From assembly GCF_963518785.1 (NCBI RefSeq), contig NZ_CAUQKJ010000008.1:58681-122680 (forward strand): DNA of 64,000 nucleotides. Direction: 5' to 3'. Shown in pieces: positions 15,015 through 23,419 of the stretch. The notes below the pieces were generated by a model. That model saw only the letters and a program-made list of their open reading frames with translations, searched no databases and was not told the DNA's origin. Position 1 is the first letter of the stretch. Each line of letters begins with the position of its first letter. This stretch comes from an uncultured Campylobacter sp. (GTDB taxonomy: Bacteria; Campylobacterota; Campylobacteria; Campylobacterales; Campylobacteraceae). Made by a program: the position numbers and the translations under genes.

Positions 15015-16037
15015 ATGGCCACCAGACACCAAGCCAGGCTCGCTGCGATCTCGCTGCTTTACTCTAAAGATATGAACGGCGGCAGCGAGGACTTTGCGGA
15101 CGAATATCTGGAAGAAAAGCGCATTCGCAACGAGCAGCGCAACTGGACGCTGGCGCTTCTGCGCGGCGCTAGCGAAAATCTCGCCGCGGTCGATGCGCTG
15201 ATAGATGAAAATTTAAAGGAATTCAAGCTCGCCGAAATTTCGGCTCTGGAGCGCGCGATACTGCGGCTTGGGGCGTATGAACTGCGCTTTACGGATACGG
15301 ACGCGGGCATCGTCATTAACGAAGCGATCAACTCCGCTAAGGAGCTTGGCATCTCGCCAAGATTTATAAACGGCGTGCTGGACGCGCTAAAAGATAGCCC
15401 CGTAAACATCGCGGCGGATAAAATTTCCAAGCCAAATACGGCGGCAAGCGTAAATTCCGAGCTATCCACGACGGCAAGCGAAAATTCCAAGCCCGCTGCG
15501 GCTAAAAGCTCCGCTATTTCAGACAGCAACGTTGCGGCGAAAAATTTCATCCCCGCAGATACGGACGGCGAGACGGAAAATTTTACTAAGGCAAAGAGGA
15601 GCGGCACGCCGAAAAATTATACGACAAGCAGAAGCGGGTTATCCAAAAAGTCCGCTAATTTGAAAACTCGCAGTGCGCCCGCCAAAAAATCCATCGCAAG
15701 CAAAAAATTTAAAACGGATGGAAATTTTAAGACCGAAGATAAATTTAAGACGGAGAAAACGGGCAAAAATTTTAAAACTGGCGAGCGAAGTAAAAATTTT
15801 AAGACAGGCGAACGAGGCAAAGACGCCGCACCGAAAAAAGAGGGTGCGGATAGAAATTTCAGAGCCGGCAAAAACGCGGCATCGAAAAAAAGCGCTGCGG
15901 GTAAAAATACTGCGCCCAAAAATAGCGCGGGGCGCAAAAGCTCTACCGCGCCGAAAAAATCTGCGGGCAGCAGAGGCGCCATCTCAAAAAGACCTGCGGG
16001 CAACAAAGGCACGGTACGCGGCAAGGATAAAGGGTGA
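15015..16037 (+). CDS. nusB: Transcription antitermination factor NusB with a long basic repeat tail
   Basis: Residues 1-130 are a complete NusB: ATRHQARLAAISLLYS, ERAILRLGAYELRF, VINEAINSAKELG and FINGVLDAL. It binds boxA RNA with NusE in rRNA antitermination. The usual protein stops near residue 130-145; here it continues for about 210 residues of Lys/Ser/Ala-rich low-complexity sequence. This includes a tandem KNFKTGERS/KNFKTGERG (nt about 15765-15830) and repeated KFKTD/KFKTE pieces. The underlying DNA is AAATTTTAA repeats. The tail is strongly basic and could bind RNA, or be an accidental extension. The stop overlaps pyrF as GTGA. Confidence 0.9.
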   Translation: MATRHQARLAAISLLYSKDMNGGSEDFADEYLEEKRIRNEQRNWTLALLRGASENLAAVDALIDENLKEFKLAEISALERAILRLGAYELRFTDTDAGIVINEAINSAKELGISPRFINGVLDALKDSPVNIAADKISKPNTAASVNSELSTTASENSKPAAAKSSAISDSNVAAKNFIPADTDGETENFTKAKRSGTPKNYTTSRSGLSKKSANLKTRSAPAKKSIASKKFKTDGNFKTEDKFKTEKTGKNFKTGERSKNFKTGERGKDAAPKKEGADRNFRAGKNAASKKSAAGKNTAPKNSAGRKSSTAPKKSAGSRGAISKRPAGNKGTVRGKDKG

Positions 16038-16720
16038 AGCTCTGCGTCGCGCTTGATCTGGGCTCGAAGCAGCAGTGCTTGCAGCTAGCGGAGCGGCTTG
16101 CGGACTTTTCGGATAAAATTTGGCTCAAAGTGGGCTTACGCGCCTATTTGCGCGACGGTGCGGGCTTTGTGGGGGAGCTAAAAAAGATTGGAAATTTTAA
16201 AATTTTCCTCGATCTAAAGCTCTACGACATCCCAAACACGATGGCAGACGCCGCCGAGGAGATCGCAAAGCTTGGCGTCGATATGATAAACGTACACGCA
16301 AGTAGCGGCAAGCGCGCGATGGTGACGGTGATGGAGCGACTGGATAGGCTCGGTTCGCGTCCGCTGGTGCTTGCGGTCTCTGCGCTAACTAGCTTTGATA
16401 AGGCCGAGTTTAGCTCGGTTTACGAGCAAAATTTAAGCGACGCCGTGCGTAAGTTTAGCGTGATGAGCTATGAAGCGGGGCTTGACGGTATGGTCTGCTC
16501 GGTGTTCGAAAGCCGCCTAATCAAGGACGCCACGAGCGCAAATTTTATCACGCTTTGCCCGGGCGTACGTCCGTTTGGCGAGAGTGCGGCAGATCAAAAA
16601 CGAGTGGCGGATCTGGGCGTCGCACGCGAAGCGAGGGCTGATTTTATCGTGGTAGGTCGACCAATCTATCAAAGCGCCGATCCGCGAGAAATTTGTGAGC
16701 GGATTTTGGGTCAAATTTAG
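16034..16720 (+). CDS. pyrF: Orotidine 5'-phosphate decarboxylase
   Basis: Makes UMP from OMP in pyrimidine synthesis. 228 residues, normal. LCVALDLGS at the start and the catalytic segment FLDLKLYDIPNTM (Asp-Lys-x-x-Asp in place) identify it, with INVHASSG, DGMVCSV, LCPGVRP and IVVGRPIYQS further on. Starts at GTG 16034 overlapping the nusB stop, so translation is coupled to nusB. The body is free of the repeat inserts found in its neighbours. Confidence 0.96.
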   Translation: MKLCVALDLGSKQQCLQLAERLADFSDKIWLKVGLRAYLRDGAGFVGELKKIGNFKIFLDLKLYDIPNTMADAAEEIAKLGVDMINVHASSGKRAMVTVMERLDRLGSRPLVLAVSALTSFDKAEFSSVYEQNLSDAVRKFSVMSYEAGLDGMVCSVFESRLIKDATSANFITLCPGVRPFGESAADQKRVADLGVAREARADFIVVGRPIYQSADPREICERILGQI

Positions 16721-17344
16721 CGTCAAAACTTACGTAAAATTTGACGCAAGCTCGTTTTAAGCGCCGTTTCCGTGCGAAAGAAATTTTAATTAAAATGCGC
16801 ACAAAGTCGGCTCGGACAACGTCGAAGCGCCGTCGTCATCTTTTTATAAAATCCGTTGGAGTTTGAAACGTAGGAACTTTGTCGATAGCCGCCGTATGGT
16901 TAGCATATAAATTTGCTCTGTTGGAGTTTGAAACTCGCGGTAAAGTATAGCGCTTTCGACTACAACCGGTTCAAATTTACTCATTAGAGTTCGAAACAAA
17001 CGCATCAGATTTTTGCATTTGGCGCAAGGCGGAAGCGTAAATTTACTCCGTTGGGGATTAAAAACGTTTAAACTTTGCTGCGCCCAAGCTCCCTGCTAGC
17101 TTGCGGATAAAATTTCCGATAACGAGCGCGGCGGCGGGCGTCTTAGCACTAAAAAGCGGCGCGCATAAGCGCAGCGGCGGCTCGGCGGTGAGGTAAAATT
17201 TTAAAAATTTTTTGTATCCCGTGGATAAAATTTTAAAATTTGCCTCACACGAGTGAAATTTTGAAATTCCGCACTCTCAAGGGGTTTTAAAATTTTATCC
17301 AAATAGCGAGCCAAGCGAAATTTGAATAAAGATTGGAGTAAAAT
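16721..17344. other. Gap between pyrF and the Cdd1-like gene
   Basis: Holds the degenerate CRISPR-like array (16846-17065). The remainder, 17090-17340, is repeat DNA with several AAATTTTAAAATTT words around 17195-17310 and no gene. Confidence 0.6.
16846..17065 (+). CRISPR. Decayed CRISPR-like array, four repeats and three spacers
   Basis: Four related units end at 16869, 16934, 16997 and 17065, a spacing of 65, 63 and 68 bases. The best copy is 16907-16934, ATAAATTTGCTCTGTTGGAG followed by TTTGAAAC (28 nt). The others match it with substitutions (16970-16997, 17037-17065) or a short deletion (16846-16869). Ends such as GTTTGAAAC are typical of type I and III repeats. The three spacers (about 35-39 nt) are unlike each other. 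There are no cas genes in the window. Repeat divergence says the array is inactive. Chance recurrence of TTGGAGTTTGAAAC at this spacing is unlikely. Confidence 0.65.
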
Positions 17345-17599
17345 TTGAGTAAAGGCGCGAGCGATTTTAAGAAAATACCCTATGTCGGCGAGGCGACAGA
17401 GGCCGATCTGCTGGCACTCGGCTACACTGACATCGCTTCGCTAAAGGGCGCGGATCCGGACGAGATGCTTGAACGCACAAAGGCACTCGGACGCGGCAGC
17501 GACAGGTGCATCCTCTATGTTTACCGCATGGTTTGCTACTATGCAAACACGCCACGTCCCGACAAAGCCAAGCTAAAATGGTGGCTTTGGAAGGATTAA
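17345..17599 (+). CDS. Cdd1-like helix-hairpin-helix protein
   Basis: 84 residues matching the Cdd1 ('pathogenicity locus') family of small HhH proteins. It has KKIPYVGEATEADLLALGY (an HhH-like IPxVGxxxAxxLxxLGY), ASLKGADPDEMLER and DRCILYVYRMVCYYAN, the family's C-terminal block. HhH domains usually bind DNA non-specifically; the biological role of this family is unclear. Starts at TTG 17345 after GGAG at 17334-17337. The nearest upstream feature is the CRISPR-like relic, 280 bp away; I would not read a functional link from this alone. Confidence 0.75.
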   Translation: MSKGASDFKKIPYVGEATEADLLALGYTDIASLKGADPDEMLERTKALGRGSDRCILYVYRMVCYYANTPRPDKAKLKWWLWKD

Positions 17600-17846
17600 A
17601 TTTTCAAATTTGACCCGCGGCGAGTCGTTTAAATTTGAGCGGATTTGCTAACGACCGACGCGGCTGTATTTGCGGCACGAAACGGCGCCTCACGAAAGTG
17701 CAAGCTAGCAAGCGCAACGAACGGCGTAAATTTTAAGCGCGAGTTTATGTGCGGCGCAAAGAGCGTAAATTTTACGGGCGTGGCGTAGCGGCTAGTGCGA
17801 AGTACAAACATAGTCGCAATGTGAAATTTTGATTTTATTCACAGGC

Positions 17847-18034
17847 ATGCTTTGCGACGAAGCAGTCTGTACGAAATATAAAATCGCCAATTTCTGGCAA
17901 GCGCGCGCCGAGCCGTATATGCATCGTAAATATAAAAGCGGCGACAGTCGGTGTCTTTGGCGAGCAAGGCGGTCTTTCACGACGGTAAGGAGCGGCGGCT
18001 GATATTTAATCGCGCTATGGAGAAAATGAAATAG
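17847..18034 (+). pseudogene. Possible remnant of a small gene
   Basis: One frame from ATG 17847 reads MLCDEAVCTKYKIANFWQAR and on to HRKYKSGDS. The next frame continues ASKAVFHDGKERRLIFNR to TAG 18032. Joined near 17945 they look like an ordinary small soluble protein without the local Ala/Ser bias, but I do not recognise a family. Weak call. Confidence 0.28.
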
Positions 18035-18129
18035 GCGGCGCGAGTTTTGCTTTTTATGGTAAATTTTACAAACGCGGCGCAGATTCCCGCGCGAGTTTTA
18101 CGGGCGGCGCGCAGAGCGTAAATTTAACG

Positions 18130-18151
18130 GGCGCCGTATAATGGAGGCGCC
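18130..18151 (+). promoter_or_regulatory. -10 box inside a GGCGCC inverted repeat
   Basis: GGCGCC at 18130-18135 and 18146-18151 flank TATAAT at 18137-18142, about 30 bp upstream of the DUF3108 gene. A palindrome placed over the -10 box would suit a repressor or a hairpin at the transcript start. Confidence 0.35.
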
Positions 18152-18173
18152 GTAAAGCGGAAGGACGGTAGAG

Positions 18174-19031
18174 ATGAAATTTTTTGCTACTTTGATTTTG
18201 TGCGCGAGCGCGCTTTTGGGCGAGACGATCAGCGCGAAATATGAGATTTCCTTCGGCGTTTTCGGCGCAGTCGGCAGCGCAAATACGCGGCTCGTGCGGC
18301 AGGGCGATCGCTACGAGATCGTCATGGATGCCGTTGCGCAGGGCGTCGCGGGCAGCCTAAGCGGGCAAAGGCGCGAGAGCTTCCACTCGAAGGGGCGCAT
18401 TGTGGCGGGGCTTTTGATGCCCGATCTCTACATCCACGAGGTCTCGCGCAAAAAGGGCAAAACGACGAAAAACGAGCGCAAAACCTACGCCTTCGACTAC
18501 GCGCGCAAAACGATAAAATTTCAAAAGTTCAAGGGCACGGGCGGCGAGCTACAGCTCGTAAGCGATGAAATTTTGCCCTACTTCGCGACGAACGACCTGC
18601 TGAGTTTGTTTTTCAATTTCTCTAAAATCCCGCACTCGGGCGATAAATTTTTCGTCCGAGCCGCAGGCGCAAAGAGCGCCGACGGAAGGATTGACATCGA
18701 AAGGCCGCGCGGAAGCGCCGCTGCAAATATCGCGAGCGAGCTGGGCGTCACGCCGCCTAGCGATGCGGACACCGACTCCGGCGCAGCGGCAAGCGCAAGC
18801 TCTAGCGGAGCAGACACGAAAACCGGCACAACGGACGTAAATTTTAAAGGGCGCGGCGCGGGCGCAGATAAGCAGGCTGCGGCGATTTACGTGGTTTTCA
18901 TCAACCAGCCGATATTTTCGAGCAGCCGAGGCGAGCTGCACCTGAGCCTAAACGAGCGCGGTTACGCCGATCGCGCCGTTTTGAAAGACGTGCTGCTCTT
19001 CGGCGATATCCGCGCGCGGCTCGTGGAGTGA
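18174..19031 (+). CDS. DUF3108 domain periplasmic protein
   Basis: 285 residues with a signal peptide (MKFFATLILCASALLGETIS). The DUF3108 pattern is visible: AKYEISFGVFGAVGSANTRL, then a Lys-rich segment and TYAFDYARKTIKFQKFKG, then EILPYFATNDLLSLFFNF and, after a break, FSSSRGELHLSLNERGYADRAV. DUF3108 proteins are periplasmic or outer-membrane-associated beta-rich proteins of unknown function, common in this group. Residues about 192-235 are an Ala/Ser/Gly-rich insert splitting the domain, another case of in-gene expansion. AGGACGG precedes the ATG. Confidence 0.78.
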   Translation: MKFFATLILCASALLGETISAKYEISFGVFGAVGSANTRLVRQGDRYEIVMDAVAQGVAGSLSGQRRESFHSKGRIVAGLLMPDLYIHEVSRKKGKTTKNERKTYAFDYARKTIKFQKFKGTGGELQLVSDEILPYFATNDLLSLFFNFSKIPHSGDKFFVRAAGAKSADGRIDIERPRGSAAANIASELGVTPPSDADTDSGAAASASSSGADTKTGTTDVNFKGRGAGADKQAAAIYVVFINQPIFSSSRGELHLSLNERGYADRAVLKDVLLFGDIRARLVE

Positions 19032-19059
19032 GACTTCGTAAATTCGAAAAATGCCTGAG

Positions 19060-20076
19060 TTAAAAATTTTTAACTCTTAAAAAATAATTTGGCGCGTCCA
19101 GGTCTTTATTAAATTTTAGTTCCATATATTTTTTAAGCTCGTTATATTCTTTATTAGTGGGTATAAATATAAAAAATTTATTGTAAAGCGCGTCTATAAT
19201 TAAAGCATCGACAAATCTACATGAAAATAAGCCGCCCTTAAATAGATGAAAAATCATTTGCGGTATAAAAAGAAAGATAACCGCCCCCATACAGCAAAAT
19301 AACATTATAAAGACTATCATAGAGTCATCAAATATCGCACCATAAATATAAGCGAGTATGTATATGGCAAGACAGGTTTTTCCTGCGATTCTTTCCGTTT
19401 CCGTATATTTATGTGTTTCGCTTTCATAAAAAAATGCGAAAGTCTTTTTAAAATATAAAATCTCATCAAATTTCATTACGAGCTGCTCGCCTGATTTTAT
19501 ACATTTTATGCTTGAGTTTAAAAATATAAATTTTCTTCCGTAATGCTGCGAAAAACCCTTAAGGACTCTGGCAACTAAAGGTACAGTAAGTAAAATATTT
19601 GCAACTTTTCTATCATAGGGGATATTAAATACTAAATTTATAAACATGGCAAAACAAAGCAATACCGCTATAGTTATAATATATACGATCGTTATATAAT
19701 CTTTGATGACTAGCGGCTCTTTGTCGTAATCACGAGTTTTAGCGCCCCGCGATGAAACACTGCCCGGGTTTAAATTTTGAAATTTTACCTCGTCTTTTGA
19801 GTTTAAATTCGTGCCGTTTAAATTTGTATCTCGAAAATTTGCGCCACAAAGATAATCGGCTTGCGATTTGGGATCTGTTTGATCAAAATTCGTATTTTTA
19901 AAGTTTTTGCTACTCAAATTTGCATCGTTTAAATTTAATGATCTGCGATCCGTTGCATCGTTTAAATCCGCATCGTCAAAGATATCGGCGCTAGCGCCTT
20001 TTCGAAGCTTTTGCTTGAAAGTCCGACGTCGTTCGTTTAGAGGCTTTTTAGATTCCTCAAGCAGCACTTTATCCAA
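19060..20076 (-). CDS. Membrane protein with pentapeptide-like N-terminus, unknown function
   Basis: 338 residues. Residues about 30-100 hold pentapeptide-like steps (LNLNDANLSSKNFKNTNF, GANFRDTNLNGTNLN) encoded by AAATTT words, as in the ORF at 8230. Residues about 125-165 form one or two membrane segments and a further pair lies near 245-290. A cytoplasmic stretch between has RKFIFLNSSIKCIKSGEQLVMKFDEI, which resembles a short PH-like beta-sheet in small membrane proteins. The gene is more AT-rich than its neighbours, hinting at acquisition. No family assigned. Confidence 0.6.
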   Translation of the reverse strand: MDKVLLEESKKPLNERRRTFKQKLRKGASADIFDDADLNDATDRRSLNLNDANLSSKNFKNTNFDQTDPKSQADYLCGANFRDTNLNGTNLNSKDEVKFQNLNPGSVSSRGAKTRDYDKEPLVIKDYITIVYIITIAVLLCFAMFINLVFNIPYDRKVANILLTVPLVARVLKGFSQHYGRKFIFLNSSIKCIKSGEQLVMKFDEILYFKKTFAFFYESETHKYTETERIAGKTCLAIYILAYIYGAIFDDSMIVFIMLFCCMGAVIFLFIPQMIFHLFKGGLFSCRFVDALIIDALYNKFFIFIPTNKEYNELKKYMELKFNKDLDAPNYFLRVKNF

Positions 20077-20256
20077 AAAATATACTTAAGCTTAAACGCT
20101 CGTATTTTATAATTTCAGGCTTAAATCGCAATAAATCGCGCCCGTTTCGCGCGTTTTTGATTTTATTAAAATATATGTTTTTGCGTCGCGCCGCATGCAG
20201 CGCAATGACGGCAGCAAGGGCGCGGCAACGGAAACAAACCGCGTTTTTGGATCGAT

Positions 20257-21480
20257 TTATTTCTTAAATTTTCTTATGAAATCGCTCGCGTCCCGCGCCG
20301 TCATCGCCGAGCTCATAACGGCGATCCTATCGGCTCCCGCGCGTAAGACGGAGGCGAAATTGCGCGGCGTTATACCGCCTAGCGCGTAGATTTCGCCCGC
20401 GAAAAACTCCCGCACGGCGCGGATCAAATTTAGCCCCTTCGGCGCTAGCCCCGCCTTGCAATCGGTCGCAAAGATGTGGCTCAGGCAGATCGCGCTCGCG
20501 CCCAGCTCCAGCGCCTCGCGCGCCTCTGCCTCGCTGTGGCAGGAAGCGACCAGTTTTTTGAAATTTGCACGCAAAACCTCCGCGCCGCGCGCCGCGCTGA
20601 AGCTCCGCAAAACCCCGAGCGGCAGCCATAAATTTCTCTCGCCCGCCCGCAGCGCAAAATCTGCAAAATTATGCACAAAGATCGCGGGCGGGCGCCTTGC
20701 ACTCTCTGCGCTCCGCGCACCCTTCGCACCCTGCATACTTTCCGCATTTTCTGTGCCCCGTACGCCTTCTGCCGCGAGTTTTGTTTCGCATACGACGCCG
20801 CGAAGCGAAATCTTGCCCGGCGCGCTATCATTCGCGCAGTTTACAGCACCGGTAAAATTTTCAGGCAAAATTTCATCTAAAACGCAAGCGGAATTTTTAG
20901 GCCGTATCTCATCTATAGCGGCACCGTGCTTGCGAGCCGTATACGCGCAAAGCTCGCTCTTGCCGTCGCCCAAATCAAGCTTTTTTTGCAAAACTTCGTC
21001 CTCGTTACGCTTGTAGAGCGAAATTTTATCCGCGCAGACCGCGCTCGCGTCCAATCCGCCTACGAGGGCTTGGACGGCGCAGGCTCGATCGTCGTAAATT
21101 TTATGCGGAATCGTGCGCGCGCAAACTTCCTCTGCGAAAATTCCGTCCGAGCGAGCCGCATCCGTGCCAAACCCCTCTTCGTGCGCTTCTGCCGCATCAA
21201 ATTTGGCGGCGCGGATTTCATTCGGCGAAATTTCATGCGGGCAAGCTCGATCCGCGTCAAAGCTGAGCCGGTCTGCGCGATCGTAGAACTCGCAAGTGCG
21301 CAGTATATTCTTAAACAGTGCCGCATAGTCCGCTTCGTCTAAATCCTTTTCGCGCACGACGATCTCGCCTACGCCTGCCGCGGCAAGATCCGCTATGCGC
21401 GCGAGCAACGCCGCCTCGCCGCCGCAGAGCGCGCGATTTGTGATGATCGTAATGCGCGAAGCAAGCTCTAAATCTAGCAT
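20257..21480 (-). CDS. thiE: Thiamine phosphate synthase with a 200-residue insert
   Basis: ThiE couples HMP-PP and thiazole phosphate to thiamine phosphate. The N-terminal strand and helix (RITIITNRALCGG, GVGEIVVREKDLDEADY) and the C-terminal half are of normal ThiE type: VHNFADFALRAG, LWLPLGVLR, ASCHSEAEAREALELGA, IYALGGITPRNF, ADRIAVMSSAM. Between them, residues about 67-263 (nt 20692-21282) have no counterpart in the usual 200-residue enzyme. They are Ala/Cys/Asp/Lys-rich with repeated HEIS, NEIR, DKIS, DEIL and GKIS pieces. The insert doubles the protein. It lies between the REKDL strand and the CxxHN-type strand, so it should loop out of the TIM barrel. Confidence 0.87.
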   Translation of the reverse strand: MLDLELASRITIITNRALCGGEAALLARIADLAAAGVGEIVVREKDLDEADYAALFKNILRTCEFYDRADRLSFDADRACPHEISPNEIRAAKFDAAEAHEEGFGTDAARSDGIFAEEVCARTIPHKIYDDRACAVQALVGGLDASAVCADKISLYKRNEDEVLQKKLDLGDGKSELCAYTARKHGAAIDEIRPKNSACVLDEILPENFTGAVNCANDSAPGKISLRGVVCETKLAAEGVRGTENAESMQGAKGARSAESARRPPAIFVHNFADFALRAGERNLWLPLGVLRSFSAARGAEVLRANFKKLVASCHSEAEAREALELGASAICLSHIFATDCKAGLAPKGLNLIRAVREFFAGEIYALGGITPRNFASVLRAGADRIAVMSSAMTARDASDFIRKFKK

Positions 21481-21492
21481 CCGCCCGCTCCT

Positions 21493-22074
21493 TTAGGCCC
21501 AATATCCGTGCGCCGCTCTCAAATTTAAAATTTTGCCTGCGATGCTAGGGATTAAAATTTTACTTGCTAGGGCGAGCGCCGAAATCCCCGCCGTCACGCC
21601 ATATTTCAAAATTTCGCCCGCCCGAATAAGGTCTGAAATTTCCGCCGCAGCGCTAAGGCTCAAAGCGTTCGCCCGGCCGTTTGATTTTAGCGACCTGGCG
21701 TTGCCGCAGCATAAGAACCCGAAGCTCGCGCCATTTTTAAATTTAGAATTTATGCCACCCGCGGGCTCGGAATCTGCACTGCCCTTAAATTTTAAATCCG
21801 CGTATGTGTTCCTAGGTCTTAAATTTACGCACGCATTTTTAAGCCCAGAATTCCTAACACCCGCTAACGCGGTGCCAAAAATTTTATCATCTGGCATAGC
21901 GCCATAAATTTTATCGCCTTGCGCGGCGCTGCAAAATTCGGCGTCGTATTTTACGCTACAAATTTTACTTCGCCGAGTAGCGCGAAATCCGCCCTCGAGC
22001 CTGACGCTGCAAATCTCGCGTCCGGCGTCGCAAATTTCATCCACGCACACGGCAGAATTTCGCGCCTCACACAT
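21493..22074 (-). CDS. Repeat-derived ORF filling the thiH-thiE gap, unknown
   Basis: 193 residues, Ala/Cys/Ser-rich with DEICDAG, SKICSV, DKIYGA and DKIFG pieces, the products of AAAATTT words. It begins at ATG 22074, eight bases inside thiH, and ends 12 bp before thiE, so like the 5314-6069 ORF it fits exactly between two operon members. No family recognised. No clear ribosome binding site, but coupling to the thiH stop is possible. It may be a repeat expansion kept open. Confidence 0.38.
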   Translation of the reverse strand: MCEARNSAVCVDEICDAGREICSVRLEGGFRATRRSKICSVKYDAEFCSAAQGDKIYGAMPDDKIFGTALAGVRNSGLKNACVNLRPRNTYADLKFKGSADSEPAGGINSKFKNGASFGFLCCGNARSLKSNGRANALSLSAAAEISDLIRAGEILKYGVTAGISALALASKILIPSIAGKILNLRAAHGYWA

Positions 22075-23200
22075 AGATATACTCGCTCATCAGCGGCTGC
22101 AGCCCGCCGCCGCGGATTGCCTCGCAGACCTCGCTTACGCTGCGCGCATCGCTGATCTCGAACTGCTCGTCGCCCCTCTGCTCGCTGTGCCCGCCGATAC
22201 CCACGCTCACGCCTGCCGAAATTTTGCTCGCCGCGATCCTAATCGCATTGTCGCGGAAGCCCGCCCTCTCGCGCGTGGAAATCGTGATCTGCGCACTTGG
22301 CAGCAGCAGCCGATACGCGCACATGACCTGCAGCAGCTCGCGCTCGCCGACGTCCTTCGGGTTTATTTTGTCGTTGTTGATGATCGGGCGCAGGCGCGGC
22401 ACCGAAAAGGCAATCTCGGCGCGTGGGTACTTGCGCTGAAGCAGCCACGCGTGCACGCCCGTGGCAAAGGCATCGCGGCGGAAGTCCCCAAGCCCCAAAA
22501 GCGCCGCAAAGCCCACGCCGCGCATACCGCCTCTGATCGCGCGCTCTTGAGCTGCGAAGCGATACGCAAAAACGCGCTTGTTGCCCGCAAGATGCAGCTG
22601 CGCGTAGCGCGCGGGATCGTAGGTTTCTTGAAAAACGGTGACGAAATCGACGCCGCAAGCGTGCAAATAGGCGTAATCGGCGGAGTTTAGTGGATAAATT
22701 TCGACGCCGATTACCTTAAAATACTGCCGCGCGAGCTCGCAGGCGCGCCCGATGTAGCGTACGGGGCTGTTTTTCTCGCTCTCGCCCGTGAGGATTAAAA
22801 TTTCTTCTAGCCCGCTCGCCGCGATCGCCTCAAACTCTGCCTTTAGCTGCGCTTCATCGAGCCTTGCGCGCGCGATTTTGTTTTTGCAGTTAAAGCCGCA
22901 GTAAACACACAGATTGTCGCAGTAGTTTGAGATGTAAATCGGCGTGAAAACGGCGATGTTGCTACCGAAATGCGCGGCCTTCTCGCGCGCTGCGGCTTGC
23001 GCGATCTGCTCCAAATGCTCGCCCGCGCGCACGCTTAGTAGCGCGGCGAAATCGCGCAGACTTCTATTTTCCGCGCTGATCGCCCTTTGCACGTCCGCCT
23101 CGCTCGCCTCCTCGCAAAAGCCCTCGCGCAGAGCAAGCGTACGCTCCATCATCTCGCTTCCGATATCCTCCATGCCCGCTAGATAGCCGGTTTTCATCAT
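22067..23200 (-). CDS. thiH: 2-iminoacetate synthase (ThiH)
   Basis: Radical SAM tyrosine lyase that makes dehydroglycine for the thiazole of thiamine. 377 residues, normal. The radical SAM motif is in SNYCDNLCVYCGFNC (CxxxCxxC). Also seen are GLEEILILTGES, IGVEIYPLNSADYAYL, ETYDPARYAQLH, ALLGLGDFRRDAFA, FSVPRLRP and the C-terminal SAGVSVGIGGHS. Transcribed with thiE downstream; the thiG, thiF and thiS genes lie further upstream, separated by gaps and by an opposite-strand gene at 23420. Confidence 0.96.
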   Translation of the reverse strand: MMKTGYLAGMEDIGSEMMERTLALREGFCEEASEADVQRAISAENRSLRDFAALLSVRAGEHLEQIAQAAAREKAAHFGSNIAVFTPIYISNYCDNLCVYCGFNCKNKIARARLDEAQLKAEFEAIAASGLEEILILTGESEKNSPVRYIGRACELARQYFKVIGVEIYPLNSADYAYLHACGVDFVTVFQETYDPARYAQLHLAGNKRVFAYRFAAQERAIRGGMRGVGFAALLGLGDFRRDAFATGVHAWLLQRKYPRAEIAFSVPRLRPIINNDKINPKDVGERELLQVMCAYRLLLPSAQITISTRERAGFRDNAIRIAASKISAGVSVGIGGHSEQRGDEQFEISDARSVSEVCEAIRGGGLQPLMSEYIYV

Positions 23201-23419
23201 CTTTAAAATTTTCCTTTTAAATTTTCATTTAAATTCTATGCGACACATTTGCGCGTGCAAATTTACGCGCCGCAAAGTTTATTTTCGTTTGGTTTAGAAG
23301 CGCATTTTAGCAGGATTTCGGTAAAAAATTTTAAAACGGAGCGCCCCGTTCGCATTTTAAATTTTAGTGATTATTAAAAGATGAAAGAATATACTTTCGT
23401 AAAATTTTAAGGAGAAGTA

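Larger units (their letters stand above)
17600..18173. other. Gap of about 570 bp with imperfect direct repeats
   Basis: Two similar segments (about 17735-17788 and 18090-18140) both carry GCGCARAGAGCGTAAATTT followed by an ACGGGCG motif. Between them lies a possible gene remnant (17847-18034). Just before the DUF3108 gene, TATAAT at 18137-18142 sits inside an inverted repeat. Confidence 0.5.

Noticed and set aside
20456..21016. 186-codon plus-strand frame opposite thiE
   Set aside because: It covers the low-complexity insert and mirrors it; explained by palindromic AAATTT words.
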